Below, in pieces: positions 26,115 to 35,336 of a DNA stretch of 48,035 bases (position 1 is the first letter of the stretch; every line of letters starts with the position of its first letter). Source of the DNA: an uncultured Alphaproteobacteria bacterium (lineage in GTDB: Bacteria > Pseudomonadota > Alphaproteobacteria > RF32 > CAG-239); contig CALXVY010000010.1 in NCBI GenBank assembly GCA_944392255.1, forward strand, positions 1 through 48,035, read 5' to 3'. The notes beneath the pieces are model-generated. The model ran no database searches, had not been told where the DNA came from, and saw only the letters and a program-made list of their open reading frames with translations. The translations under genes and the position numbers were made by a program.

Positions 26115-26906
26115 TTATATGCTGAAATAACTTTGGGTTTCTTCCTCAGGTGGGGTCACTTCTTCACCTCCGGATCCTTCTCCGTCTCCGTTACCCTCAC
26201 CTTCTCCTCCATCGGGATTTTTATCAAAATAATCATCATATCTGATGGTAACGATATCACCGAGCTGAGCTGTTACGGCATCGCCCAAACCGACATAAAT
26301 ATTATTTTGATCACTGGCAACACCTGTAACTTTTCCAAAAATGGTTGTTGTCACTGAAGCTGCAGTATCTCCTTCTGCCACTTTAGTCGATACTTCTATT
26401 TGATAAGCTCCATCTTCCAATTGATTTCCATCAGAATCTTTTCCATCCCAATTAAACTCGTGCGTACCAGATGTTTTTTCTCCGCTCTGTGAATAAACCA
26501 CATTACCATTCATATCTTTTACAACGATGGTTGCGGACAAAACATCTTTGTCTAATGTATATGATGCTTTGGCTTTTCCTCCTTCTAAAGGCATTACATC
26601 ACCCAATACTTGAACCGTTTTACCAATATATGAAACAGCCTGTGCTCCCAAATTGGCAATACTCAAAGACATCATGGTATCTAATTTTTCATTCGTTTGA
26701 ATTGCTTGTTCTACAGATGAATATTGAACCAATTGATTGGTAAATTCTGCCGTATCCATCGGATCCATCGGATCTTGATATTTTAATTGCGTTGTCAGCA
26801 ATTGCAGAAATGTGTTCATATCGGCAGATAACTGCTGAGAACTGCTGTTTGTATTGTTATTTCCGTTGGTATAATATCCGGTAATTCCACTAATATCTGT
26901 TGCCAT
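26115..26906 (-). CDS. flgD: Flagellar hook assembly scaffold FlgD
   Basis: FlgD caps the growing hook. The 263 residues have the N-terminal FLQLLTTQLKYQDPMDPMD motif (about 33-51) with the QYSSVEQ follow-up, then a FLG-like beta domain (DVLSATIVVKDMNGNVV) and a Tudor-like segment (GVASDQNNIYVGLGD). The last 34 residues are a low-complexity Gly/Glu/Asp tail (about 229-256), unusual for the family. Between fliK (19 bases) and flgE (25 bases). Confidence 0.93.
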   Translation of the reverse strand: MATDISGITGYYTNGNNNTNSSSQQLSADMNTFLQLLTTQLKYQDPMDPMDTAEFTNQLVQYSSVEQAIQTNEKLDTMMSLSIANLGAQAVSYIGKTVQVLGDVMPLEGGKAKASYTLDKDVLSATIVVKDMNGNVVYSQSGEKTSGTHEFNWDGKDSDGNQLEDGAYQIEVSTKVAEGDTAASVTTTIFGKVTGVASDQNNIYVGLGDAVTAQLGDIVTIRYDDYFDKNPDGGEGEGNGDGEGSGGEEVTPPEEETQSYFSI

Positions 26907-26925
26907 GGCTTTTCTCCTTTAAAGT

Positions 26926-28596
26926 CTAAACCCTGATGTTTAATCCGTTTTCTGCGGACCAGTTTTGATTAGCGGCTTCGGCTGCCGCCACATCAGAATT
27001 GGCTTCTTGTTCAAAAACCTTGCCGATAAAATTACGAAGTTGGTTGCTCTGTTCTTGAGCTTGATTACCTTCATTTCTAAAACTAAAACTCAAGCTGTTG
27101 CTATCTGTTTGGAAGCCTGCTTCATTAAACGCTTTCTCTAATACCTGAGCATCTCTTTGCAATGCTTCCATCGTTTCCGGACGACTTGATATAATGTGAG
27201 CTTGCAATTTACCATTCTTAATTTGCATTTTTATTTCAATATGGCCAAGCTCTTCCGGTTTCAAACGAACTTCAATTGTATCTACGCCTTTAACGGCTGA
27301 TTTGGTAATATTTACTTTAACCTGTTCTACGGCTTCTTTGCTCATACCTTTGTAAACGTCACTCAATGTTGTTTGGTTACTTTTGCCGGAATTTTCTGCT
27401 TTTGCAGAGGCTAAAAATTCGGATCCCGTAACAATAGCTTGGCTGGTATTGCTTGTTGAAGAAGCTTGTTTTACTTCTGTTATGGCAATATTTTGCGTTG
27501 TTTGTGTGTTTTCTTCTGCCACCATTGCCATATTTTGAGAAGATGCAGCATTAATGGTAAGATTAGCATTGCCGCTTGTGGCTTTTGCTTGTGGTGCTTG
27601 TTGTGAAACAGGTTGTTCTTCTTGTAAGCTTTCACCATTTTTAGCTACTTCTTGTAATACCAAGGCATCTTTTACTAAGCTTTTATTTTCCGCATAGGAA
27701 ATTTTTTCCTCTTTTACGGTTACATCAATCTTTACGGATTTATCGGCAATCAGTTCATCAAGCGGATTACCTTCTGTTAAATTCTGTTCCAAAGCAGTTG
27801 TTTCATCCAGTAAACTTGGCTCTGAACTTTCTAGTTTTTGATTTTGCATTTTCTTTTCTGAAGAAGGCATGTTTTCTGCCACATTTTCTATAACTGGCGC
27901 AATTTCTGCCATATTATCAGCAATATCAGATGATAATTCTGTGATTATTTGAGCCAATTGAGCGCCGTTTACTTCGACTTCCTCCATAGTTTGGGCATTT
28001 AATATCTTAAAACTATCTTGAGAAGACAATTCTTGCAAAGGCAATTCATCAATAGAAAAAATGTTTCCGTTTTCATCTATAATTTGCATATCTTTAGAAA
28101 GCATTCCTTTAGGCAATTCTTTCAATGCTGATACCATATCACTTTCGGCAGTTACAGATTCTAGCGATGCTGTTCCTTCAGGACAAACAACTTGAAGCGG
28201 TAAAACGGGAACTTGCATAGATGCTTTGGCTCTCTTTTCTTTCTCTACATCATCTTCTTTTTCTATTTTATTATCTTTGTCAGCAGAATTATCTTTTGCT
28301 TCAACGTCTTCTTTTTCTTTTGTCGGCTTTTCTTTATCGACCTTATTTTCTTTTTCTGCTTTATTTTCAGGCTTTTCTTTTGCAAAAACTTCTTCTTTCT
28401 TTTCATTTACGGGAGATTTTACCGCCTCTTTTTGAGAAGCAGATTCATTTTTGGTTGTCGCAAACGGCAATTCGGATGCATTTTTTTCCAATATGCCAGC
28501 AAAACTTTCTCCTTCTGAACCAATAAAATTGGTTTGAGAAATAAGCTTATTAAACTGAGCCACAACGTTCATTTTATTTAATTCATTAACATCCAT
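26926..28596 (-). CDS. fliK: Flagellar hook-length control protein FliK
   Basis: FliK is secreted and measures hook length, switching export from hook to filament. The 556 residues have the usual plan: a long flexible, Gln/Ala/Glu-rich N-terminal part and a compact C-terminal domain (about 400-500) with VEVRLKPEELGHIEIKM-type motif (IEVRLKPEELGHIEI), the FliK hallmark. Residues about 55-120 are an unusual Lys/Glu/Asp-rich, KEK/EKE repetitive stretch. First gene of the fliK-flgD-flgE operon, with a sigma-54 promoter 39-54 bases upstream. Confidence 0.93.
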   Translation of the reverse strand: MDVNELNKMNVVAQFNKLISQTNFIGSEGESFAGILEKNASELPFATTKNESASQKEAVKSPVNEKKEEVFAKEKPENKAEKENKVDKEKPTKEKEDVEAKDNSADKDNKIEKEDDVEKEKRAKASMQVPVLPLQVVCPEGTASLESVTAESDMVSALKELPKGMLSKDMQIIDENGNIFSIDELPLQELSSQDSFKILNAQTMEEVEVNGAQLAQIITELSSDIADNMAEIAPVIENVAENMPSSEKKMQNQKLESSEPSLLDETTALEQNLTEGNPLDELIADKSVKIDVTVKEEKISYAENKSLVKDALVLQEVAKNGESLQEEQPVSQQAPQAKATSGNANLTINAASSQNMAMVAEENTQTTQNIAITEVKQASSTSNTSQAIVTGSEFLASAKAENSGKSNQTTLSDVYKGMSKEAVEQVKVNITKSAVKGVDTIEVRLKPEELGHIEIKMQIKNGKLQAHIISSRPETMEALQRDAQVLEKAFNEAGFQTDSNSLSFSFRNEGNQAQEQSNQLRNFIGKVFEQEANSDVAAAEAANQNWSAENGLNIRV

Positions 28597-28634
28597 GTCT
28601 TTTTTCCCAATAAATGATTAACTTCATTTTACTA

Positions 28635-28650
28635 TGCAAAAGTCATGCCA
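28635..28650 (-). promoter_or_regulatory. Sigma-54 promoter of fliK-flgD-flgE
   Basis: On the minus strand TGGCATGACTTTTGCA: TGGCATG, 4 bases, TTGCA, against the consensus TGGCACG-N4-TTGCW (one mismatch). The expected start, about 12 bases past the GC, gives a leader of about 27 bases with GGGAAAA before the fliK ATG. It fits the FlbD activator gene in this window. Confidence 0.85.
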
Positions 28651-28671
28651 AAAAAAATATTCTACACACAC

Positions 28672-28708
28672 AAAAAAAAGAGGGTTCTTTGTGAATCCCT
28701 CTTTTTTT
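28672..28708. terminator. Terminator after flaF
   Basis: AAAAAAGAGGG-12 bases-CCCTCTTTTTTT, 11-bp stem with T-runs in both senses. It lies just left of flaF, which it would end, and upstream of the sigma-54 promoter of fliK. Confidence 0.8.
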
Positions 28709-28722
28709 ATCCATTATCTTGT

Positions 28723-29097
28723 TTATTCTCGTGTATCTGGTTTTTCAGATAGCCCCCTGGCTATATTCATATTTATATTTATTAAAACATCTAAACTCTC
28801 TGGCTTAGGATTAGCCATAATATCTAAAGTATGTTTGAATACGAACACTGCCAAAGATAGTAAATTTTGACGCAATTCCGGAGGTTGCGGAGAAGAGTTG
28901 TCACTTATTGCTCCGGCGATAATAGTCCATAAGCGCTTATTTTTATCCAAAGCATCATTCAGGTCGCCATGTTTTTGTTCCCAATTTTCTTTGATAAAAT
29001 TGAGACTAGATGCGGCTTTAATCAAAGCTCTGCTTTCAAGCTCAATTTGATTCATTCCGGAAACTTCTGTTTCGGCATACCGTTGTGATATATTCAT
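28723..29097 (-). CDS. flaF: Flagellar biosynthesis regulator FlaF
   Basis: FlaF is a small alphaproteobacterial cytoplasmic protein that binds flagellin and, with FlbT, sets flagellin translation and assembly. The 124 residues are helical, with AYAETEVS-type start (RYAETEVSGMNQIELESRAL), NKRLWTIIAG and LRQNLLSLAVFVFKHTLDI, the family pattern. Ribosome site GAGGGAG is 5 bases before ATG. flbT is not nearby. It stands alone, divergent from the gene at 29209. Confidence 0.87.
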   Translation of the reverse strand: MNISQRYAETEVSGMNQIELESRALIKAASSLNFIKENWEQKHGDLNDALDKNKRLWTIIAGAISDNSSPQPPELRQNLLSLAVFVFKHTLDIMANPKPESLDVLININMNIARGLSEKPDTRE

Positions 29098-29208
29098 TAT
29101 TCTCCCTCTGTTATAATTTAAAATGTTTCTAAAACTTTTTTTAACATAATTTAGTTAAATTATTATAAAAGTTATATCTAATTATATATTTTTTTGAGGT
29201 AGAGTACA

Positions 29209-30132
29209 ATGAATAAAGTGTTTTTTTTAATTTTCTCATGCTGCTTGTTGATATCTAATAATGTCTCTGCTCAAATGAAAAATTATACCAATATCATAAA
29301 AAAAGCAGAAGCCATCAAAGTAACAGGATATATGGATTATCCTCCTTTTGGCTATATTCAAGAAGAACGCAATGACTATGGGGAGATTATTGAATATACC
29401 TATCATTCTGTATTCGAAGATATCTTAAATGATTTAAAAAATAATAGTAATGTAAAAATTTCTTATATCTTTTCTTCAAAGCAAAATACCGAACAATTTA
29501 TTTCTGATATAAATTCAGGAAAAATTGATATATTTTTAGGTGCTTATAATGACACAAAACGTTTCAAACGTACCGAGCTGGTTTTTCCTTCTATTTTAAA
29601 TAATCCCGTTACTGTTATCACAATGCCTGAAACAGCTGCTCAACTAAAAGATTTAAACCAACTAAAACAAATGAAGGGGGCTGTTTGCAACCAAGATGAA
29701 TTTTCTGATTATGTAAAAAGGCAAATGAACGAATATCAGTTGGAATATGTTGAAACCTCTTATCAATTATTTGAAAAACTTTATACCGGAGAAGTGGATT
29801 TTGTTTTTACCACTCAATATTTCGGAATTATTGAAGCTGCTAAACTAGGCATCAGAGATTATCTTAGTTTTTCAAAACAAATTGTTTGGAATATGCCTAT
29901 ATTCATTGGGATATCACAATTATCGCCCAATCGTAAATTTTTGAGTCAAAAACTGTCTTCTTACTCAGAAAATCCAGAACATAAAATAAAATTAGAGAAA
30001 AAACTGCAAGATTTGATTTATGAAATTGAATTAAAAAATCGAGGTGTTGTTCCTCCTGCCTTTATCAAGAAGGAAAATTCAAATAATTCAACTTCATCTC
30101 TTGACCTTTTATCTCAAGAGGATAAAATTTGA
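29209..30132 (+). CDS. Periplasmic solute-binding protein, family 3 type
   Basis: 307 residues with a cleavable signal (core about 4-17, probable cleavage after SAQ or ALIS-like site near 22). The mature chain has the SBP_bac_3 pattern: KVTGYMDYPPFGYI near the start, GKIDIFLGAYNDTKRFKRTELVFPSI (the domain crossover), and EKLYTGEVDFVFTT. Ligand is likely an amino acid or related small molecule but cannot be read from the sequence. No permease or ATPase gene is next to it, so it is an orphan binding protein or sensor component. Ribosome site GAGG is before the ATG. Confidence 0.8.
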   Translation: MNKVFFLIFSCCLLISNNVSAQMKNYTNIIKKAEAIKVTGYMDYPPFGYIQEERNDYGEIIEYTYHSVFEDILNDLKNNSNVKISYIFSSKQNTEQFISDINSGKIDIFLGAYNDTKRFKRTELVFPSILNNPVTVITMPETAAQLKDLNQLKQMKGAVCNQDEFSDYVKRQMNEYQLEYVETSYQLFEKLYTGEVDFVFTTQYFGIIEAAKLGIRDYLSFSKQIVWNMPIFIGISQLSPNRKFLSQKLSSYSENPEHKIKLEKKLQDLIYEIELKNRGVVPPAFIKKENSNNSTSSLDLLSQEDKI

Positions 30133-30154
30133 GAAAATTTGCGAGGACTTTAAA

Positions 30155-30820
30155 ATGGTTTTATTAATTCAACATCCGGTTTCACCTTATTGCCGAAAAA
30201 TAAGAATCGGAATGACCGAAAAAAAAATGCTTTTTATTTTGCGAAATGAAGATCCTTGGAATTTATCTCAAGATATTTTCAAACTCAACCCTGCCGGAGA
30301 ATTACCTGTTTTTCTTAATGACGGAATGACTTTATGTGGACATAATGCCATTATGGAATATTTGGAAGAAACGAGCAGAGAAGTAAAACTTATGCCTGAA
30401 ACACCAAAAGAACGGGCTGAAGTACGTCGGTTGATTGAATGGTTTGATGATAAATTTTATCGTGAAGTTTACAGAAATATTGTATATGAAAAAGTGCACA
30501 AGCGCTTTTCCAAAGGCTTAGCCCCTGATTCTAAAGTTCTTAAAATTGGTCTTAATAATCTCAATTTTCACATGGAATATATAGATTGGTTGATTGAAAG
30601 AAGAAACTACCTAGCTGGTGAAGAATTGACTTGGGCCGATATTGCCGCTGCAGCTCATCTTTCCGTAATTGATTATTTAGGGGATGTTCCTTGGGAAGGT
30701 TATCGCAACGCTAAATTATGGTATTCTACTATGAAATCTCGTCCCAGTTTTAAGGATATATTAAAAGACAACATTCGCGGAATCTTGCCGGCGAAGCACT
30801 ATGCTGATTTAGATTTTTAG
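30155..30820 (+). CDS. Glutathione S-transferase-like protein
   Basis: 221 residues. The N-terminal thioredoxin-fold part has HPVSPYCRKIRI (about 6-17) with a single Cys (SPYC), NPAGELPVF (the cis-Pro loop) and CGHNAIMEYLEE; the C-terminal helical domain has LAGEELTWADIAAAAHLSVIDYLG, the GST signature. I start at ATG 30155 after GAGGA; the frame is open upstream to 30044 but that part overlaps the preceding gene. Members act as glutathione transferases or as SspA-like regulators; which applies is open. Confidence 0.85.
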   Translation: MVLLIQHPVSPYCRKIRIGMTEKKMLFILRNEDPWNLSQDIFKLNPAGELPVFLNDGMTLCGHNAIMEYLEETSREVKLMPETPKERAEVRRLIEWFDDKFYREVYRNIVYEKVHKRFSKGLAPDSKVLKIGLNNLNFHMEYIDWLIERRNYLAGEELTWADIAAAAHLSVIDYLGDVPWEGYRNAKLWYSTMKSRPSFKDILKDNIRGILPAKHYADLDF

Positions 30821-30830
30821 GAAAATATAT

Positions 30831-31307
30831 ATGAAAAAAAATGTTTTGATATGCTTGTTATCTTTGTCATTATGCAGTTGTGGTTGGCTTTCTTTTTATG
30901 AAGACAAACCGCAAGGGCAGATTGTGTACCATTGGGCCAAAGAAAATACAGGTGTACAAAAATTTTCTAAAGACCATTCCGAGTGTATGCGCGAGGCAGA
31001 ACCAACACGTTGGATGCCGGATGTTTCGAGCTGGTTCTACTCTGAAGAAGCAAAATTAAAAATTCGTGCTGATTGGCATGCCGGTAAAGGAATTTGGGCA
31101 TCTTACGTACCCTATGTCGGAGCTCAACCTTTAATTGTTAATTCTTTACGCGATGATAGCGAAGTTAATCCCAAAAAATATCGTCAATGTATGGAAGCTC
31201 GAGGATACTGGCATCGCAATGCCAATATCCCTGAAATTACCAATATTTACGTTTATAAGCCTCAGCGCGTTTTGCAAAATAAACCTTTTGACTTAGGCGA
31301 TTTATAA
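30831..31307 (+). CDS. Small lipoprotein of unknown function
   Basis: 158 residues with a lipoprotein signal, lipobox LCSC (Cys15 or Cys17) and the tail GWLSFY. The mature part has paired Cys (HSECMRE and RQCMEARGYWH), the second being a motif found in several small Gram-negative lipoproteins that end in QCMxARGY. No enzyme motif seen. Ten bases after the GST-like gene, so probably the same transcript. Its stop overlaps the stop of the convergent hydrolase gene by 6 bases, with no terminator between. Confidence 0.75.
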   Translation: MKKNVLICLLSLSLCSCGWLSFYEDKPQGQIVYHWAKENTGVQKFSKDHSECMREAEPTRWMPDVSSWFYSEEAKLKIRADWHAGKGIWASYVPYVGAQPLIVNSLRDDSEVNPKKYRQCMEARGYWHRNANIPEITNIYVYKPQRVLQNKPFDLGDL

Positions 31308-32066
31308 TTTCAATAGAGATGTGAGAGATTGCTCCATCTCTTTGATATCTTCGTCTCGACCTAAACGATGATTGCCGCCTTTGATGATTTTGACAACAAC
31401 ATCATCAGAGCTTAAGCATTTCATAATTTTAAACGGCTTATCTGGTAAAACATTTTTATCTTCACTACCTTGCAGTAAATGCACCGGACAAGTTATCGGA
31501 AGTGTTCCTTGCAATAATAAATTATCTCTTGCTGTATCAAATATTTTTGATGTGAAAATATAGGTAAAATCTTTCATCGGAAACAACAGTTTGCCTGATT
31601 CTTTCATTTCCGCCTTTTGCTCGGCGGTAAATATATATTGTTCTATATCAAAAGTAAAATCTGGAGCTGCGGCCATGCCGACTACGCCTTTGACACGTTC
31701 CGGACGCTCTTTGGCGGCTATTAAACTCAACCAACCACCTAAAGAGGAACCGACCATAACAATATCACCATCAACAATCTCGTCTATAACCTCCAAAACT
31801 TGATTTTTCCAGACATCAAAGTCAATATTTTCATAATTGTCTTTATCACTTCCATGTCCTGCCAATTCGAATCGGCAAAAGCCTAAGTTATGCTTCTCGC
31901 AAAAAGATTTTACTTCTTCTGGTTTTCTTCCCCATGGATCGGAAAAAAGTCCATGAATGTATATAATACTTAATTCTGGCGAGTTTTTGTTAGTTTCTGA
32001 AGATTTTGCTTGGCGCAATTCAATTTTGGTTGTAAATTTTGCTTTAAATGTGTGATTTTGTATCAT
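31302..32066 (-). CDS. Alpha/beta hydrolase
   Basis: 254 residues, soluble. The fold is clear: IYIHGLFSDPWG (oxyanion region), the nucleophile elbow GSSLGG (about 107-112, Ser), GSEDKNV with the acid Asp (about 203) and GGNHRLG with the catalytic His (about 235). Substrate is unknown; the short length and GSSLGG elbow resemble YqiA-like or serine-aminopeptidase-type esterases. It lies tail-to-tail with the lipoprotein gene and divergent from the glycosyltransferase gene. Confidence 0.85.
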   Translation of the reverse strand: MIQNHTFKAKFTTKIELRQAKSSETNKNSPELSIIYIHGLFSDPWGRKPEEVKSFCEKHNLGFCRFELAGHGSDKDNYENIDFDVWKNQVLEVIDEIVDGDIVMVGSSLGGWLSLIAAKERPERVKGVVGMAAAPDFTFDIEQYIFTAEQKAEMKESGKLLFPMKDFTYIFTSKIFDTARDNLLLQGTLPITCPVHLLQGSEDKNVLPDKPFKIMKCLSSDDVVVKIIKGGNHRLGRDEDIKEMEQSLTSLLKL

Positions 32067-32109
32067 ATAAAACTCCTAGACTAGATTTTATGAGGATTTT
32101 AGAAAGAAA

Positions 32110-33264
32110 ATGGTAAAAGGTAAAGATAAAAAGCCAGTTGTTTTACAAGTATTGCCTGAACTTGAAACAGGCGGTGTTGAACTTGGAACAATTGAAGTGG
32201 CTTCAGAATTGACCAAACACGGTATTAAAAATTTTGTGGCTTCTAAAGGCGGACGCATGGAACACGAATTGCAAAAACTTGGAGTGCCGCATTTAACTCT
32301 CAATTTAAAAAGTAAAAACCCTTTTACCATTCTTAGAAATGCAAAAAAACTTGAGTCGTATATCAAGGAAAACGACATTAATATCGTGCATGCTCGTTCA
32401 AGAGCTCCTGCTTGGAGTGCCTATTTGGCGGCAAAACGTGCCGGCGTGCATTATATGACCACATTTCATGGAACTTATGGCTTAGGCCCTTGGGGTATTA
32501 AAAAAATTTATAATAAAATTATGATTATGGGAGAGCGCGTTATAGTGATTTCTAACCATATCAAAAATCATGTTTTGAAAAATTATAAGGTTGATGAAAA
32601 TAAATTACGCCTTGTTTTTCGTTGCGTAAATTTAGAAAGATTTTCTCCTACTGCAGTTACCCAAGAAAGAATGATTCAAAAGGTTAAAGAATATAATATT
32701 CCCGATGATAAACCGGTTTTATTCTTGGGTGGCAGAATCACTAAATGGAAAGGTCAACATCTCTTGATTGAAGCCCTTTCTAAAATGAAAAATCAAGATT
32801 ACTATTGTATTATTGCCGGCGATGAGCAAGGTCGTGAAGAATATTTCAAAAGTTTGATGGCTTTGGCTAAAAAACTTAATCTCGGCAACAAAGTCGGTAT
32901 TTATGGCAAGGTTTTGGATATGCCTGCGGCAATGATGGTTTCCGATGTTGTACTTTCTACGGCAATTGAACCTGAAGCGTTCGGTCGTATTGCCATTGAA
33001 GGTCAAGCCATGGGTAAAATCGTGGTTGCTTCCAATATCGGCGGCTCTTTAGACTCCGTAATTGACGGCGTCACAGGAAAACTCTATCAATATGATGATT
33101 CTCAGGCTTTGGCCGATGCACTTGACTGGGCTTTATCCCTCTCTTTGAGCGGCAAGAAAAAAATTTCGGCTGCAGCTCAAAAAAATGTAAGAGAAAACTT
33201 TACCAAAGAAATAATGTGTGATAAGACTATTAAAGTTTATGAAGAGCTTTTAGCGGAAGAATAG
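32110..33264 (+). CDS. Glycosyltransferase, GT4 family
   Basis: 384 residues with the GT-B plan. The N-terminal domain starts PVVLQVLPELETGGVELG, the pattern of GT4 transferases acting on lipopolysaccharide or capsule. The C-terminal domain has VLFLGGRITKWKGQHLLIEAL and the EAFGRIAIEGQAMG segment containing the E-x7-E donor-binding motif. The sugar and acceptor are not readable. It stands alone between a hydrolase gene and thrS; no cluster of polysaccharide genes surrounds it. Confidence 0.88.
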   Translation: MVKGKDKKPVVLQVLPELETGGVELGTIEVASELTKHGIKNFVASKGGRMEHELQKLGVPHLTLNLKSKNPFTILRNAKKLESYIKENDINIVHARSRAPAWSAYLAAKRAGVHYMTTFHGTYGLGPWGIKKIYNKIMIMGERVIVISNHIKNHVLKNYKVDENKLRLVFRCVNLERFSPTAVTQERMIQKVKEYNIPDDKPVLFLGGRITKWKGQHLLIEALSKMKNQDYYCIIAGDEQGREEYFKSLMALAKKLNLGNKVGIYGKVLDMPAAMMVSDVVLSTAIEPEAFGRIAIEGQAMGKIVVASNIGGSLDSVIDGVTGKLYQYDDSQALADALDWALSLSLSGKKKISAAAQKNVRENFTKEIMCDKTIKVYEELLAEE

Positions 33265-33279
33265 TTTTTCCGCGGTTTA

Positions 33280-33326
33280 TTAAAGGATGCCATTGCCTTT
33301 AAGAAACTTTGTTTTTTCAATGGCGT
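33280..33326 (+). promoter_or_regulatory. Possible structured leader (pseudoknot) upstream of thrS
   Basis: TTAAAGG (33280-33286) pairs with CCTTTAA (33296-33302) around a 9-base loop ATGCCATTG. The whole loop can pair with CAATGGCGT at 33318-33326 (one G-U pair), giving an H-type pseudoknot or two exclusive hairpins. Six T at 33312-33317 lie between. It could also act as a weak terminator for the glycosyltransferase gene. Untested. Confidence 0.45.
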
Positions 33327-33360
33327 GATGATTAATTAAATAAAAAAAGGATATTTTAAT

Positions 33361-35292
33361 ATGGTTGCGATTAAATTGCCTGATGGCAGTATGTTAGAGA
33401 TGGAAAGCGGGGTCAATGGTTTTGACATCGCAAATAAAATCAGTTCTAGTTTGGCTAAAGCTGCTTTAGCTATCACCGTTAACGGAAAGACACAAGATTT
33501 AAGCACTCCTATCACTACCGACGCAACCGTGACTATCATCACCGGCAAGGATAAAGAAGGCTTGGAAATTTTGCGTCACTCCTGCTCTCATGTTATGGCT
33601 CAAGCTGTAAAAGAGTTATGGAAAGATGTACAAGTAACAATCGGACCGGCTATCGACAATGGTTTCTACTATGACTTTGCTCGTAAAGAACCTTTTACAA
33701 CCGAAGATTTTGCTAAAATTGAAGCAAAGATGCACGAGATTGTTAAACGTGACGAAAAGTTAGAACGTATTGTTATGCCTCGTAATGATGCTATCAAATT
33801 TTTCAAAGATTTAGGTGAGCATTATAAGGCTGAAATTATTGAAGATTTGCCGGAAGATGAAACAATTTCTCTTTATCGTCAAGGTGATTTTACCGACCTT
33901 TGCCGTGGTCCTCACGTACCTTCAACCGGCAAAATCGGCGATGCTTTCAAATTGATGAAAGTAGCCGGTGCTTATTGGCGCGGTGATTCTACCAAAGAAA
34001 TGTTGCAACGTATTTATGCAACGGCTTGGGCTTCTAAAAAAGATTTAGATGAATATTTGAAAATGATGGAAGAGGCCGCTAAGCGTGACCACCGTAAACT
34101 CGGCAAAGAAATGGATTTGTTCCACTTTGAACCCGAATATGCTCCAGGGGCTGTTTTCTGGCATGATAAAGGTTACAAAATCTACCGCAAATTGATTGAA
34201 TATATGCGTAAACGCCAAGAAAATAACGGCTATATTGAAATTTGCACACCGCGTGTTATGGATAGATGTTTGTGGGAAACTTCCGGTCACTGGGATAAAT
34301 ATGGTGCACATAACTACTCTGGCCAAACCGAAGATAAAAAATGGTTCTGCATCAAACCGATGAACTGCCCCGGTGGTTTGCTCGTTTACAAACAAGGTAT
34401 CAAATCTTATCGTGATTTGCCGTTGCGTATTGCAGAATTTGGTAAAGTAAACCGTTATGAAGCATCTGGTGCTTTGATGGGCTTGATGCGTGTACGCGAA
34501 TTTACACAAGATGATGCGCACATCTTCTGCACTCCGGAACAAATGGAAGCAGAATGCATTACTACTTTGAAACTGATTTTGGATATTTATAAAGACTTTG
34601 GTTTTGAAGATGTGAAGATTTATCTTTCAACCCGTCCGGACAGCATCTACCGAATCGGCTCAGATGAAATTTGGGATTTGTGCGAAAACTCTTTGGCTCA
34701 TGCATTGGAAAGCCATGGGTATAAATATGAAATCAACCCCGGTGAAGGTGCTTTCTACGGTCCGAAGCTCGAATTTATTTTGAAAGATGCTATTGGTCGT
34801 GAATGGCAATGCGGTACAATCCAAGTTGATATGAACTTGCCACAACGTTTTGATATTTCTTACATCGGTGAAGACGGTGAAAAACATCAACCAGTTATGT
34901 TACACCGCGCTTTGTTTGGTTCTATCGAACGTTTCCTCGGAATTTTGATTGAAAACCATGCTGGTAAATTGCCACTCTGGCTCTCTCCGGAACAAGTTGT
35001 GGTTTGCCCAATTACCAGTGATATGGATGATTATGCTGAAGAGGTTACCAAACTTTTGAAAGCTAACGGACTTTATGCAAAATCTGATTTACGTAACGAG
35101 AAAATCAGCTACAAAGTTCGTGAACACTCTGTTGCAAAAATTCCGGTTATTGCTGTTGTCGGTGCAAAAGAAAAAGAAAACAGAACTGTTACGGTTCGTC
35201 GTATTGGTTCTGACAAGCAAGAGGTTATTAAGCTTGATGACTTTATCAAAGCTTTGGTTGAAGAAGCTAAAATGCCGTCTCAAGATAAATAG
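33361..35292 (+). CDS. thrS: Threonine--tRNA ligase
   Basis: Class II synthetase that charges tRNA-Thr. The 643 residues have all domains: TGS domain (1-60, MVAIKLPDGSMLEME), the editing/SAD domain with HSCSHVMAQAV (about 76-86), the catalytic core with MNCPGG, motif 2 (RVREFTQDDAHIFC) and motif 3 (HRALFGSIERFLGI), and the anticodon-binding domain at the C-terminus (VVCPITSDMDDYAEEV). Ribosome site AAAAAGGA before ATG. The 96-base leader contains a possible pseudoknot. Confidence 0.98.
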   Translation: MVAIKLPDGSMLEMESGVNGFDIANKISSSLAKAALAITVNGKTQDLSTPITTDATVTIITGKDKEGLEILRHSCSHVMAQAVKELWKDVQVTIGPAIDNGFYYDFARKEPFTTEDFAKIEAKMHEIVKRDEKLERIVMPRNDAIKFFKDLGEHYKAEIIEDLPEDETISLYRQGDFTDLCRGPHVPSTGKIGDAFKLMKVAGAYWRGDSTKEMLQRIYATAWASKKDLDEYLKMMEEAAKRDHRKLGKEMDLFHFEPEYAPGAVFWHDKGYKIYRKLIEYMRKRQENNGYIEICTPRVMDRCLWETSGHWDKYGAHNYSGQTEDKKWFCIKPMNCPGGLLVYKQGIKSYRDLPLRIAEFGKVNRYEASGALMGLMRVREFTQDDAHIFCTPEQMEAECITTLKLILDIYKDFGFEDVKIYLSTRPDSIYRIGSDEIWDLCENSLAHALESHGYKYEINPGEGAFYGPKLEFILKDAIGREWQCGTIQVDMNLPQRFDISYIGEDGEKHQPVMLHRALFGSIERFLGILIENHAGKLPLWLSPEQVVVCPITSDMDDYAEEVTKLLKANGLYAKSDLRNEKISYKVREHSVAKIPVIAVVGAKEKENRTVTVRRIGSDKQEVIKLDDFIKALVEEAKMPSQDK

Positions 35293-35307
35293 TTTATATT
35301 GTGTGAA

Positions 35308-35336
35308 TAAAGCCTCCTTTCGGAGGCTTTATTTTT
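35308..35336 (+). terminator. Terminator of thrS
   Basis: AAAGCCTCC-TTTC-GGAGGCTTT followed by ATTTTT; 9-bp stem, 16 bases past the stop. Confidence 0.9.

Noticed and set aside
28213..28526. Phe/Leu-rich open frames opposite fliK
   Set aside because: Antisense of the Lys/Glu-rich stretch; no start signals and implausible composition.
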